The notes: generated by a model from the letters alone, not told the origin. A stretch of DNA of 64,000 bases from Ferrimonas sp048263965 (GCF_048263965.1 NZ_JBLXDO010000001.1:1-64000); one strand, 5' to 3'; shown: positions 1 through 9,074, numbered from the stretch's first letter. Numbers and translations: made by a program.

Positions 1-76
1 TCTCTGAATTATGTGTCGCAACTTAATTCTGGCGCATTTGACGCCGTATCGTAGGGGGGCGTCCATCACATCACTG

Positions 77-240
77 GATACCGGCGTTCGCCGGTATCAC
101 GGTGCTAAGGGAGGCCGCTTCGTAATGAATAAGCAGCGACGAAGCCTCCCCGTCCCCCACGCACAATCGTCTTCCTGGCGCATGTCAGGCCAGCGGCTTT
201 AAATACCGCCGTTGGTGGGGGAGGCCGCATAATAATGAAT
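77..240. repeat. REP-like palindromes and a direct repeat in a gene-free spacer
   Basis: A perfect 10-bp inverted repeat (GATACCGGCG at 77-86, CGCCGGTATC at 89-98, TT loop) is followed by a second stem: GGGAGG at 109-114 and CTTCGT at 118-123 pair with ACGAAGCCTCCC at 139-150. The GGGAGGCCGC...TAATGAAT module at 109-128 recurs, slightly diverged, near 219-240, and its GTGGGGGAGG start can also pair with the CCTCCCC/CCCCCAC stretch around 145-160. This resembles an extragenic palindromic cluster. A short reading frame across 11-202 has no ribosome site or recognisable product and I do not call it. I see nothing else in 1-240. Confidence 0.5.
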
Positions 241-441
241 TGACTATGATTGCTCTGACAGCTTCAGCAAAGCAAAGTCACACTTTCAGACCACAACGCA
301 GAAGCTTTATTTGTGCCCATTCAGGCAGTGAATTTCACCTGCAGGTCGGCGTCGACTTGTTCCTGTATTCTTGGGCTTTGCATTTGGAGGTTTTCCTCTG
401 TAGGCCTTGAAATCATAGGATCCTAGAGATTTTGCTCTATG

Positions 442-456
442 ACTGGTCTGAACAGT
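442..456. promoter_or_regulatory. FadR-like operator upstream of acyl-CoA synthetase
   Basis: ACTGGTCTGAACAGT is a near-perfect palindrome (ACTGGTC-T-GAaCAGT, one mismatch). It closely matches the FadR consensus (A-CTGGTC-N-GACCAG-T) known from enteric bacteria, Vibrio and Shewanella. It lies about 130 bases before the acyl-CoA synthetase start, where FadR would repress fatty-acid degradation genes. The rest of 241-583 holds no gene I can see. Confidence 0.5.
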
Positions 457-583
457 TGGTGCTTAACGTGCTCTGCTGCACAATTTAAGTGAGATCAACC
501 TTACCTGCCCGGTCTGAGTTGGGTAAGATTCGCAGCAAACAGTGAACATCTGTACGCTAAATCCGTTGCGGTGGGAGTAAGCA

Positions 584-2422
584 GTGACCCAACTTCTCGA
601 AGATCTGCACCTGGTAGATCTGATTCAGGACCAAATCAAGGCGCTGCCGGAGCAGCCGGCCATCTCCTACCGCGAGAAGGGAGAGTGGCATGCCATCAGC
701 TGGCGTGTGCTGGGCGAAAGGTTGACTCAGTTGGCTAGGGTGATGATCCACCTTGGGATCGAGACCCAGGACAAAGTGGCGATCTTTGCCCAAAACTCCG
801 ACCGCTGGGCAATGACGGATCTTGCGGCCATGCAGTGTCGTTCCGTTGTTGTGCCCATCTACCCCACCAATACCGCAGATCAGGCCAGATACATCATCAA
901 TGATGCCGGAGCCAAGCTGCTGTTTGTGGGCGATCAGGAGCAGTATGACAAGGCGTTGGAAGTGGCGGCGCAGTGTCCGACCCTGACCAACATCGTGCTG
1001 ATGAAACCCTCTATCAGCAAAGCCGACTGTCCTGTGGTTCAGCACTACTTCCATGAGCTTCTGGAGTATGACGTCGAGTACTGCCAGGCTCAGCACCAAG
1101 AGCGACTCGATGGGCGCAGCCTGGATGATCTGCTGACCCTGATCTACACCTCAGGGACCACAGGCGAGCCTAAAGGGGTGATGCTGGATTACCGCAACTT
1201 CGCCAGCACCACCAGGCAGCACTCCCGTATTCTGAGCTTCAACGCGGGCGAGCGCTCCCTGGCCTTCCTGCCTCTGTCTCATGTGTTTGAGCGGGGCTGG
1301 ACTCTGTTTGCCCTGGGTCGAGGCGCTCACGTGGGCTTCCTGGAGAACCCTGCCGATGTGCAGAAGGCGTTGACCGAATTCAAACCGGCGGTGATGTGTG
1401 CCGTGCCGCGATTCTATGAAAAGGTGTACAGCGCTGTGGCCGACAAGGTAGGCAAGGCGCCTGCCCCCCGTCGCTTCCTGTTCTATTGGGCTCTGCGCCA
1501 GGGCCGCATTCGCTTCGAGGCGGCCAACAATGGTCAGCGATCGAATCCACTGCGTCAGCAACTGATAAAGCTGGCCGACAAGTTGGTGCTGTCCAAGCTC
1601 CGAGATGTATTGGGTGGAGAGATTCGCTTTATGCCCTGTGGGGGTGCCAAGCTCGATGACGTGGTTCACGAGTTCTTCCAGTCCGTGGGCATTACTTTGC
1701 TTTGCGGTTATGGCATGACAGAAACCACGGCCACCGTCAGCTGCGGATTGCCTGGCTCCATACGCCTGAAGGGTAACGGTCGTCCCATGCCTGAGGTTCA
1801 GGTGAAGATTGGCAAGGATGACGAGATCCTGGTGAAGGGCGACACGGTCATGAAAGGCTACTACAACCGCCCCGAGGAGACCGCTGAGGTGTTTGAGGAT
1901 GGTTGGATGAAGACCGGTGACGCCGGCCTCCTGGACGACGAGGGACACCTTCACATTACCGATCGCATCAAGGAGCTGATGAAGACCTCCAACGGTAAGT
2001 ACATTGCGCCTCAGCGGGTCGAAGGGATGGTAGCCCGAGATCCTCTGATCGAGCAGGTGGCGGTGGTGGCCGAAGCCCGTAACTATGTGTCTGCGCTGAT
2101 TGTGCCGGCCTTCGAATCTCTGGAGAGCTGGGCCAAGGAGAAAGGCATCAAGTATAAGGATCAGCTGGAGCTGATTCAGCACTCCGACGTGGTGGAGCAC
2201 TTCGAGCAGCGTCTGAAGGAGGTACAGCAGGAGCTGGCCAAGTTCGAACAGGTGAAGAAATTCACCTTGCTGCCCCGAGAGTTCTGCATGAAGCGTGGCG
2301 AATTGACCCCGACTCTGAAGCTGAGACGCAAGGTGATCAACGAACGGTTTGCCGAAGAGATTGATGCCATGTACAGCAAAGCCAAGAAGCTGGTCGAGCG
2401 TAAGAAGGCGTCGATGAAGTAA
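584..2422 (+). CDS. Long-chain acyl-CoA synthetase (AMP-forming)
   Basis: This 612-residue AMP-binding enzyme should activate fatty acids to acyl-CoA through an acyl-adenylate, in the cytoplasm or at the inner membrane. The P-loop motif YTSGTTGEPKG is at about 188-198, the YGMTETTA motif follows in the middle of the protein, and GDAGLLDDEGHL plus the C-terminal KTSNGKYIAP lysine region are present. The length and insertions fit the COG1022 long-chain family rather than the shorter enteric FadD. The start is GTG with GGGAG six bases upstream. A FadR-like operator lies upstream, a strong terminator follows, and a thioesterase is next. Substrate length is not readable from the sequence. Confidence 0.9.
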   Translation: MTQLLEDLHLVDLIQDQIKALPEQPAISYREKGEWHAISWRVLGERLTQLARVMIHLGIETQDKVAIFAQNSDRWAMTDLAAMQCRSVVVPIYPTNTADQARYIINDAGAKLLFVGDQEQYDKALEVAAQCPTLTNIVLMKPSISKADCPVVQHYFHELLEYDVEYCQAQHQERLDGRSLDDLLTLIYTSGTTGEPKGVMLDYRNFASTTRQHSRILSFNAGERSLAFLPLSHVFERGWTLFALGRGAHVGFLENPADVQKALTEFKPAVMCAVPRFYEKVYSAVADKVGKAPAPRRFLFYWALRQGRIRFEAANNGQRSNPLRQQLIKLADKLVLSKLRDVLGGEIRFMPCGGAKLDDVVHEFFQSVGITLLCGYGMTETTATVSCGLPGSIRLKGNGRPMPEVQVKIGKDDEILVKGDTVMKGYYNRPEETAEVFEDGWMKTGDAGLLDDEGHLHITDRIKELMKTSNGKYIAPQRVEGMVARDPLIEQVAVVAEARNYVSALIVPAFESLESWAKEKGIKYKDQLELIQHSDVVEHFEQRLKEVQQELAKFEQVKKFTLLPREFCMKRGELTPTLKLRRKVINERFAEEIDAMYSKAKKLVERKKASMK

Positions 2423-2467
2423 TACCGGTGTCAATCACTTCGGTCTGAGCACAGCGCTTGACGAAGA

Positions 2468-2492
2468 GGGTGCCTCACAGGCACCCTTTTTT
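2468..2492 (+). terminator. Rho-independent terminator after acyl-CoA synthetase
   Basis: A perfect 7-bp stem (GGGTGCC / GGCACCC, loop TCACA) is followed by six T. It separates the synthetase from the thioesterase start at 2514. Confidence 0.85.
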
Positions 2493-2513
2493 GTGCATAG
2501 AAAAGGAGTTGCC

Positions 2514-2939
2514 ATGCATACCATTACCCTGAGTCCCAGGTTTTCTGAAACCGATGCCCTGGGTCACATCAACAACACTGTGGTGCCTGTTTGGTTTGAA
2601 GAGGCCCGCACGCCCATCTTTCGCTGCTTCGTTCCCAGCCTTGACCACAGAGAGTGGAATCTGATCCTGGCTGGATTCAAGGTGGACTATCTTCTGCCAA
2701 CCTATTACGGCCAGGACGTGGTGATCACCACAGGGGTCAACCAGGTGGGCAACAGCTCATTGAAGATTTGGCACCAGGCCTCCCAGGGGGGAAAGGTGGT
2801 GGCCAGAGCCGAAGTGGCCATGGTCCACTATGACTATGGCGAAGAGAAGCCGGTGCGCATACCCGATGAGATTCGTGAGGCCCTGGGGCCGCTGCTGGGG
2901 GATAAGCCATGGATTGAGCCCAGCCATTTCACTGAGTGA
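2514..2939 (+). CDS. Hotdog-fold acyl-CoA thioesterase (4HBT family)
   Basis: This 141-residue cytoplasmic protein should hydrolyse an acyl-CoA thioester. The N-terminal FSETDALGHINN (Asp14) is the 4-hydroxybenzoyl-CoA thioesterase/YbgC-type active-site motif, and the rest has the length and pattern of a single hotdog domain. I chose ATG 2514 because AAGGAG sits just upstream; an in-frame GTG at 2493 lies inside the preceding terminator. Its place behind a fatty acyl-CoA synthetase suggests an acyl-CoA substrate, but the exact one is unknown. Confidence 0.85.
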   Translation: MHTITLSPRFSETDALGHINNTVVPVWFEEARTPIFRCFVPSLDHREWNLILAGFKVDYLLPTYYGQDVVITTGVNQVGNSSLKIWHQASQGGKVVARAEVAMVHYDYGEEKPVRIPDEIREALGPLLGDKPWIEPSHFTE

Positions 2940-2949
2940 AAAGGGCATC

Positions 2950-2978
2950 AAAAAAGCGGCCAGTTGGCCGCTTTTTTT
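2950..2978. terminator. Bidirectional terminator between thioesterase and mtnC
   Basis: The palindrome AGCGGCCAGTTGGCCGCT (2955-2972) is flanked by an A-run and a T-run, so it can stop transcription from both convergent genes. The TAA stop of mtnC lies inside the T-run. Confidence 0.85.
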
Positions 2979-3663
2979 AGAAACTTGAAAGCTTGAGGTG
3001 GCTGAAGTCTTCAATCACCTGATGCTTGCCTTGTCGCACCGAGTCGGAGCGAACGATCTGGCAGGTTTTCAGGCCGGCGGCCTTGGCGGCATTGAGCTCT
3101 TCCAGGCTGTCGGAGATGAACAGGATCAGGTTGGGCCACATGCTGATGGTGTTGATGATGTTGCGGTAGGCCTGAGACTCCACCTTCTGACCCACGTGGG
3201 TATCGAAGTGGCCATGGAACATGTTGCGCAGGTCGCCAAACTGACTGTGCTGGAACAGCAGTTCCTGTGCTTCTGTAGAACTGGAGGAGTAGCTGTAGAT
3301 GCGCGTGCCCTGCTGTTTGAGGGACTTCAGGGCTTCCATGGCATCGGGGTAGATGTGGCCTTCCAGCGCACCTTTCTGATAGCCCTGGCGCCAGATCATC
3401 CCCTGGATAGTTTTAAGGGGGGTGGCCTTCTTATCCTGGGCGATCCATTCCAGCAGGATCTCAACGACGCGAGGCAGGTCTGCATCGGGTTCGCCAGCCA
3501 ACTCCTTGACGTCATCGATACAGTGGGAAACCACCACGTGGTCTTGATTGTCTTCGATAAACTTAGCCATCTCATTGGCTGAGTAAGAAAACAACACTTT
3601 CTGAATGAAGTCGTAATCCGTGGTGGTACCGGCGGTGTCTACGATAACGGCTTGAATTCCCAT
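2977..3663 (-). CDS. mtnC: Acireductone synthase (enolase-phosphatase E1)
   Basis: This 228-residue HAD-superfamily enzyme of methionine salvage converts 2,3-diketo-5-methylthiopentyl-1-phosphate to acireductone by enolisation and dephosphorylation. Diagnostic stretches are LKTIQGMIWRQGY, GHIYPDAMEAL, IYSYSSSSTEAQ, FDTHVGQK and FISDSLEELNAAKAAG. Motif I reads DTAGTT, with nucleophile Asp9, where the usual family motif is DIEGTT, so the expected second acidic residue is Ala. From memory Shewanella homologues share this variant. No other salvage gene is adjacent, so it is an orphan here. It precedes no partner in the hut locus and probably has its own promoter at 3664-3734. Confidence 0.9.
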   Translation of the reverse strand: MGIQAVIVDTAGTTTDYDFIQKVLFSYSANEMAKFIEDNQDHVVVSHCIDDVKELAGEPDADLPRVVEILLEWIAQDKKATPLKTIQGMIWRQGYQKGALEGHIYPDAMEALKSLKQQGTRIYSYSSSSTEAQELLFQHSQFGDLRNMFHGHFDTHVGQKVESQAYRNIINTISMWPNLILFISDSLEELNAAKAAGLKTCQIVRSDSVRQGKHQVIEDFSHLKLSSF

Positions 3664-3734
3664 AGTCCCTACAATAAATAAAGTCGCATCAGCGCAAATT
3701 TTAGCGCCGAGGCGTGTTCAATGCCAGCTTTAAC

Positions 3735-4964
3735 TTAACCCATTCGTACTACTTTTCCGCCCTTGTAGACCGCTTTGCAGGGGCGGTTGCCGTATTGCCA
3801 GGCCAGTTCAGCGGGGTGGCCGATGGCCCACTGAGCCAGATCGGCCTCCATACCGACTTTGAGCTGCCCCACACGGTCACCGACGCCGAGGGCGCGGGCG
3901 CCGTTGCGGGTGACGCCGGCCAGGGCTTCAGCCGGGGTGAGGCCAAATAGGGTGCAGGCCATATTGATCATCAGCAGGGTGGAGCACAGGGGGGAACTGC
4001 CCGGGTTGAAATCCGACGCGACGGCCATGGGGACGCCGTACTGGCGCAGCAGGTCGATGGGGGGCTTGCGGGTCTCTCTGAGGAAGTAGAAGGCACCGGG
4101 GAGAATCACGGCGACGGTGCCGGACTCGGCCAGGGCCTGAACACCCTCTTCATCCAGGCACTCGATATGGTCGACCGACAGCGCCTGATAACGGGCGGCC
4201 AGCTTGCTGCCACCCATGTTGGACAGCTGCTCGGCGTGCAATTTCACCGGAAGCTGGTACTCCTGGGCCTTGCGGAACACCTGCTCCGTCTGCTCCAGGT
4301 CGAAGGCGATGTTTTCACAGAACACATCCACGGCGTCGGCCAGTTTGTCGGCGGCGATGGCGGGAATCATCTCATCGCACACCAGGTCCACATAGGCCTG
4401 TTCCTTGCCCTTGTAGTCGGCAGGCACGGCGTGGGCACCGAGGAAGGTGGTGTGGACATCCAAGGGGTGAACCTCGCCCAGGTAGCGGGCCAGGCTCAGC
4501 ATCTTATGCTCGGTTTCGGTATCCAGCCCGTATCCCGATTTGATCTCTACCCGGGTCACGCCCTCAGCCAGCAGCGCGTTGAGGCGCTCGCGCCCCAGCT
4601 GGAACAGGGTTTCCCTGTCCGCGTCCCGAGTGGCCTTGACCGTGGAAAGGATGCCGCCACCCTGGCGGGCGATCTCTTCGTAGGTCGCGCCGTTAAGCCT
4701 GGCCTCGAACTCGCTGGCCCGGGTGCCGGCAAACACCAGGTGGGTATGGCAGTCCACCAAGCCTGGGGTCAGCCACTGGCCGTTGCCCTTGACCACCGGA
4801 ATGGAGAGGGGGTCAAACTCGGGCAGTTCAGAGCGCGGGCCCACCCAGGCAATTTGGCCATCTTTGACTGCCAGGGCGGCGTCCTCAATCTCACCATAGC
4901 TGCCTGATCTGTCTGGATCCATGGTGGCCAGATTGATGTCAATCCAAAGCTGATCCCACTCCAT
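3735..4964 (-). CDS. hutI: Imidazolonepropionase
   Basis: This 409-residue amidohydrolase opens the ring of 4-imidazolone-5-propanoate to N-formimino-L-glutamate, the third step of histidine degradation, in the cytoplasm. Metal-binding and catalytic motifs are visible: VDCHTHLVFAG (HxH), LHAEQLSN, and VASDFNPGSSP near the C-terminus. It is divergent from hutC-hutU-hutH with a HutC-type palindrome in the shared promoter, so it should be induced together with them. A HutG or HutF homologue for the last step is not in this window. Confidence 0.95.
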   Translation of the reverse strand: MEWDQLWIDINLATMDPDRSGSYGEIEDAALAVKDGQIAWVGPRSELPEFDPLSIPVVKGNGQWLTPGLVDCHTHLVFAGTRASEFEARLNGATYEEIARQGGGILSTVKATRDADRETLFQLGRERLNALLAEGVTRVEIKSGYGLDTETEHKMLSLARYLGEVHPLDVHTTFLGAHAVPADYKGKEQAYVDLVCDEMIPAIAADKLADAVDVFCENIAFDLEQTEQVFRKAQEYQLPVKLHAEQLSNMGGSKLAARYQALSVDHIECLDEEGVQALAESGTVAVILPGAFYFLRETRKPPIDLLRQYGVPMAVASDFNPGSSPLCSTLLMINMACTLFGLTPAEALAGVTRNGARALGVGDRVGQLKVGMEADLAQWAIGHPAELAWQYGNRPCKAVYKGGKVVRMG

Positions 4965-5013
4965 TTCGCGCTCCTTGGGCTCAAATTATCTATGGGCATT
5001 CTGGCAATCTTTG

Positions 5014-5027
5014 CTTGTATATACAAG
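5014..5027. promoter_or_regulatory. HutC operator palindrome in the hutI/hutC divergent promoter
   Basis: CTTGTATATACAAG is a perfect 14-bp palindrome. It matches the HutC/GntR-family operator pattern (CTTGTATnTACAAG-like) known from Pseudomonas and enterics. It lies 50 bases before hutI and 47 before hutC, placing both directions under one site with likely autoregulation of hutC. Confidence 0.75.
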
Positions 5028-5073
5028 TTGTCTGTGTCATTTTTGATCGAAGAAACCACCCTGGGAGCCCACA

Positions 5074-5781
5074 TTGGCCGCACCAAAATTCATTGAAATT
5101 AAGCAGCACCTCACCGAGCTGATTGAGCAGGGAGCCTTGGCCGAGCACGCCAAGGTGCCTTCGGAGAACGCCCTGGCCGGACAGTTTGAGTGTAGTCGGA
5201 TGACCGCGCGTCGGGCCCTCACCGAGCTGGTGGAGCAGGGGGTGCTGGTGCGCAGTCAGGGGCAGGGGACCTTTGTGGCGTCCCTAAAGTCTCAGGGATC
5301 TATGCTGACCATTCGTAACATTGCCGATGAGGTGAAGGGGCGGGGCAAGGACCACAGGGTGAAGGTGCTGGCCAAAACCCGGCTGGCTGTGGACACCGAG
5401 GTGGCCATCGCTCTGGGCCTGACACCAGGAACCGAAGTGGGCCACACCGCCCTGTTGCACCTGGAGGAGGGGCTGCCGATGCAGCTGGAGCACCGTTACG
5501 TCAACTTGGCGCTGGTGCCTGGATACCTGGATCAGGATTTTGCCCTGCAGACGCCCCATGAGTACCTGAGTCAGGTTGCGCCCCTGACCGAAGCCCACCA
5601 CGAGGTGGAGGCGGTGGTGGTGGACAAGGCCACCGCAGAGTTGCTGCAACTGGGGCCAAACGAGCCCTGTTTGAGAATTTTACGCCGCACCTGGAGTCGC
5701 TCCGGTGCGGTGAGCTTTGCCAGACTGACTCACCCTGGAAGCCGCTATCGGCTGGGTGGCCACCTGGTGATGGACAATTAG
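5074..5781 (+). CDS. hutC: Histidine utilisation repressor (GntR/UTRA)
   Basis: This 235-residue repressor should bind the hut operator and release it on binding urocanate. An N-terminal GntR winged helix (about 1-70, with KVPSENALAGQF and CSRMTARRALTELVEQG) is followed by a UTRA ligand-binding domain (about 95-230). The start is TTG, giving the family-typical N-terminus APKFIEIKQHL; no better start is in frame. It is followed 18 bases later by hutU and probably cotranscribed with hutU-hutH. Confidence 0.92.
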   Translation: MAAPKFIEIKQHLTELIEQGALAEHAKVPSENALAGQFECSRMTARRALTELVEQGVLVRSQGQGTFVASLKSQGSMLTIRNIADEVKGRGKDHRVKVLAKTRLAVDTEVAIALGLTPGTEVGHTALLHLEEGLPMQLEHRYVNLALVPGYLDQDFALQTPHEYLSQVAPLTEAHHEVEAVVVDKATAELLQLGPNEPCLRILRRTWSRSGAVSFARLTHPGSRYRLGGHLVMDN

Positions 5782-5799
5782 AACAGTGAGGAGATCACG

Positions 5800-7488
5800 A
5801 TGAGCACCAACAAGGACACCGCAAGCCGCCTGGACGAGAGCCGGGTGATCCGTGCACCGCGAGGCACTGAACTGAACGCCAAGAGCTGGCAGACCGAAGC
5901 GCCCCTGCGGATGCTGATGAACAACCTGGATCCGGATGTGGCAGAGCACCCCCAGGGGCTGGTGGTGTACGGCGGCATCGGTCGCGCCGCCCGTAACTGG
6001 GAGTGCTTCGATCAGATCGTCGATACCCTGAAACGCCTGGAGTTGGATGAGACCCTGCTGGTTCAGTCTGGCAAGCCCGTGGGCGTGTTCAAAACCCACG
6101 AGAACGCCCCCCGGGTGCTGATCGCCAACTCCAACCTGGTGCCCCATTGGGCCAACTGGGAACACTTCAATGAGCTGGATAAGAAGGGCCTGGCCATGTA
6201 CGGCCAGATGACCGCCGGCTCCTGGATCTACATCGGTACCCAGGGCATTGTGCAGGGCACCTATGAGACCTTCGTTGCCGTGGCCAAGAAGCACTTCGAC
6301 GGAAAGGCTGCCGGTCGCTGGATCCTCACCGGTGGCCTGGGTGGCATGGGCGGCGCCCAGCCTCTGGCCGCCACCATGGCCAGTTTCTCCATGATCGCCG
6401 TTGAGTGTGATGAGACCCGCATCGATTTCCGTCTGCGTACCGGTTACGTGGATAAGAAAGCCTACAGCCTGGATGAGGCGATGGGGATGATCGACCAGGC
6501 CAAGGCGGAAGGTAAGCCGGTGTCTGTGGGCCTGCTGGCCAACGCCGCCGACATCTTCGGTGAGCTGGTGGAGAAGGGGATCACCCCGGATGTGGTCACC
6601 GACCAGACCTCTGCCCATGATCCGCTGAACGGTTACCTGCCCCAGGGCTGGACCATGGCTCAGGCCGCCGAGATGCGCCTGACCGATGAGGCTGCGGTGG
6701 TGAAGGCGGCCAAGGCCTCCATGGCGGTTCAGGTTCAGGCGATGCTGGACCTGCAGGCGCGCGGTGCCGCGACCCTGGATTACGGCAACAACATTCGTCA
6801 GATGGCGCTGGAAGAGGGGGTGAAGAACGCCTTCGACTTCCCCGGTTTCGTGCCGGCCTACATCCGCCCGCTGTTCTGCGAAGGCATTGGTCCCTTCCGC
6901 TGGGTGGCCCTGTCCGGTGATCCAGAGGATATCTATAAGACCGACCAGAAGGTGAAGGAGCTGATCCCCGATGACCCGCACCTGCACAACTGGCTGGACA
7001 TGGCTCGCGAGCGCATCCACTTCCAGGGCCTGCCTGCCCGTATCTGCTGGGTGGGTCTGAAAGATCGTGCCCGCCTGGGACGTGCCTTCAACGAGATGGT
7101 GAAAAACGGTGAACTGAAAGCCCCTGTGGTGATCGGCCGTGACCACCTGGATTCTGGCTCCGTGGCGTCCCCCAACCGGGAAACCGAAGGGATGATGGAC
7201 GGGTCCGATGCCGTATCCGATTGGCCTCTGCTGAACGCCATGCTCAACACCGCAGGTGGTGCCACCTGGGTGAGCCTGCACCACGGCGGGGGTGTGGGTA
7301 TGGGCTTCTCCCAGCACTCCGGCATCGTCATCCTGTGTGACGGCAGTGAAGAGGCCGACACCCGCATCAGTCGCGTGCTGTGGAATGACCCGGCCACAGG
7401 TGTCATGCGTCACGCCGACGCCGGTTATGACATTGCCAAAAACTGTGCCCGTGAGCAGGGCCTGGATCTGCCCATGGAGAACAAATGA
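5800..7488 (+). CDS. hutU: Urocanate hydratase
   Basis: This 562-residue NAD+-dependent enzyme converts urocanate to imidazolonepropionate. It is full length, with the N-terminal TAPRGTEL-like RAPRGTELNAKSW, GGLGGMGGAQPLA (NAD binding, about residue 183), and the C-terminal HHGGGVGMGFSQHSG block. AGGAG precedes the ATG. Its stop overlaps the hutH start by four bases (ATGA), implying translational coupling. Confidence 0.97.
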   Translation: MSTNKDTASRLDESRVIRAPRGTELNAKSWQTEAPLRMLMNNLDPDVAEHPQGLVVYGGIGRAARNWECFDQIVDTLKRLELDETLLVQSGKPVGVFKTHENAPRVLIANSNLVPHWANWEHFNELDKKGLAMYGQMTAGSWIYIGTQGIVQGTYETFVAVAKKHFDGKAAGRWILTGGLGGMGGAQPLAATMASFSMIAVECDETRIDFRLRTGYVDKKAYSLDEAMGMIDQAKAEGKPVSVGLLANAADIFGELVEKGITPDVVTDQTSAHDPLNGYLPQGWTMAQAAEMRLTDEAAVVKAAKASMAVQVQAMLDLQARGAATLDYGNNIRQMALEEGVKNAFDFPGFVPAYIRPLFCEGIGPFRWVALSGDPEDIYKTDQKVKELIPDDPHLHNWLDMARERIHFQGLPARICWVGLKDRARLGRAFNEMVKNGELKAPVVIGRDHLDSGSVASPNRETEGMMDGSDAVSDWPLLNAMLNTAGGATWVSLHHGGGVGMGFSQHSGIVILCDGSEEADTRISRVLWNDPATGVMRHADAGYDIAKNCAREQGLDLPMENK

Positions 7489-9020
7489 TGCTGGAACTGA
7501 CCCTGAACCCGGGCCAGCTGACTCTGGCCCAGCTGCGCAGCATCGATCAGCAACGGGTTAAGCTGACCCTGGCTGACAGCGCCTACGCCGCCATCGACAA
7601 GAGTGCCGCCACCGTGCAGCAGGTGATCGATGAGGACCGCGTGGTCTATGGCATCAATACCGGTTTTGGTCTGCTGGCCAACACCCGCATCGGCAAAGAC
7701 GACCTGGCGCTGCTGCAGCGCTCCATCGTATTGTCCCATGCCGCCGGTACCGGTGAGCCCATGAGCGACAGCGCCGTGCGTTTGATGATGGTGCTGAAGA
7801 TCAACTCCCTGGCCCGGGGCTTCTCCGGCATCCGCCGTGAGGTGATCGATGCCCTGATCGCCCTGGTGAATGCCGAGGTTTACCCCATAGTGCCTGAGAA
7901 GGGCTCTGTGGGTGCCTCCGGCGACCTGGCCCCCCTGTCCCATATGGTGCTGCCACTGCTGGGTGAGGGCGAGGTGCGTTATCACGGCGAGATCATCGAC
8001 GCCGCCACCGGCCTGACCAAGGCGGGGCTGAGCCCCATGGAGCTGGCGCCCAAGGAGGGTCTGGCCCTGCTCAACGGCACTCAGGCGTCCACCGCTCTGG
8101 CGCTACAGGGGCTGTTCCGTGCCGAAGACCTGTGGGCCGGCGCGTCTGTGGTGGGAGCCATGAGTGTCGAAGCGGCTCTGGGCAGCCGTCGCCCCTTCGA
8201 TGCCCGCATCCACGAAGTACGCGGTCAACGGGGTCAGATGGACTCTGCGGCGGTGTTCCGTCACCTGCTGGATGAGAACTCTGAGCTGGGTGACAGCCAC
8301 GCTGGCTGTGAGAAGGTGCAGGATCCCTACTCCCTGCGTTGCCAGCCCCAGGTGATGGGCGCCTGTCTGACCCAGATCCGTCAGGCGGCCGAGGTGTTGC
8401 TGGTGGAGTCCAATGGCGTCACCGACAATCCCCTGGTGTTTGCCGACGAGGGTGACATCATCTCCGGCGGTAACTTCCATGCCGAGCCGGTGGCCATGGC
8501 GGCAGACAACCTGGCCATCGCCATCGCCGAGATTGGCGCCCTGGCGGAGCGTCGTATCGCCCTGCTGATCGACCGTAACCTTTCCGGCCTGCCGCCTTTC
8601 CTGGTGGACAACGGCGGGGTGAACTCCGGCTTTATGATTGCCCAGGTGACCGCAGCGGCCCTGGCCAGTGAGAACAAGACCCTGGCCCATCCCGCTTCCG
8701 TAGACAGCCTGCCCACCTCGGCCAACCAGGAGGACCACGTCTCCATGGCCACCTTCGCCGCCCGCCGTCTGCGGGAGATGGCGGAGAACAGCCGAGGCGT
8801 GCTGGCGGTGGAACTGCTGGCGGCGGCCCAGGGCCTGGATTTCCGCAAGCCGCTGAAGGCCAGCACCCAGGTGGAGCAGGCCAAGGCGCAGCTGCGTCAA
8901 CGGGTCAGTTTCTACGACAAGGACAGGTACTTCGCCCCGGACATTACCCGGGCCACCGAGTTGTTGTTTGAAGCGGGTTACAACACCCTGTTGCCCCAAG
9001 GGGTTCTTCCTAGCCTATAA
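7485..9020 (+). CDS. hutH: Histidine ammonia-lyase
   Basis: This 511-residue enzyme deaminates L-histidine to urocanate, the first step of the pathway. The Ala-Ser-Gly triad that self-cyclises to the MIO prosthetic group is in GSVGASGDLAPLSH (about 140-153). YGINTGFG near the N-terminus and NPLVF and QEDHVSM downstream are family signatures. It overlaps hutU by four bases and is followed by a strong terminator, so it ends the hutC-U-H transcript. Confidence 0.97.
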   Translation: MMLELTLNPGQLTLAQLRSIDQQRVKLTLADSAYAAIDKSAATVQQVIDEDRVVYGINTGFGLLANTRIGKDDLALLQRSIVLSHAAGTGEPMSDSAVRLMMVLKINSLARGFSGIRREVIDALIALVNAEVYPIVPEKGSVGASGDLAPLSHMVLPLLGEGEVRYHGEIIDAATGLTKAGLSPMELAPKEGLALLNGTQASTALALQGLFRAEDLWAGASVVGAMSVEAALGSRRPFDARIHEVRGQRGQMDSAAVFRHLLDENSELGDSHAGCEKVQDPYSLRCQPQVMGACLTQIRQAAEVLLVESNGVTDNPLVFADEGDIISGGNFHAEPVAMAADNLAIAIAEIGALAERRIALLIDRNLSGLPPFLVDNGGVNSGFMIAQVTAAALASENKTLAHPASVDSLPTSANQEDHVSMATFAARRLREMAENSRGVLAVELLAAAQGLDFRKPLKASTQVEQAKAQLRQRVSFYDKDRYFAPDITRATELLFEAGYNTLLPQGVLPSL

Positions 9021-9048
9021 TCTAGGCAGGCTAGCCGATAATTGAGAC

Positions 9049-9074
9049 AAGCCCCGCATCTGCGGGGCTTTTTT
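9049..9074 (+). terminator. Terminator after hutH
   Basis: GCCCCGCA-TC-TGCGGGGC (9051-9068) followed by six T is a textbook intrinsic terminator closing the hut operon. Confidence 0.9.

Noticed and set aside
11..202. 63-codon open frame at the left edge
   Set aside because: It lies across the palindromic cluster, lacks a ribosome site and resembles nothing known.
5680..7413. 577-codon open frame on the minus strand opposite hutU
   Set aside because: It is a stop-poor antisense frame of a GC-rich conserved gene; no domain or ribosome site is seen.
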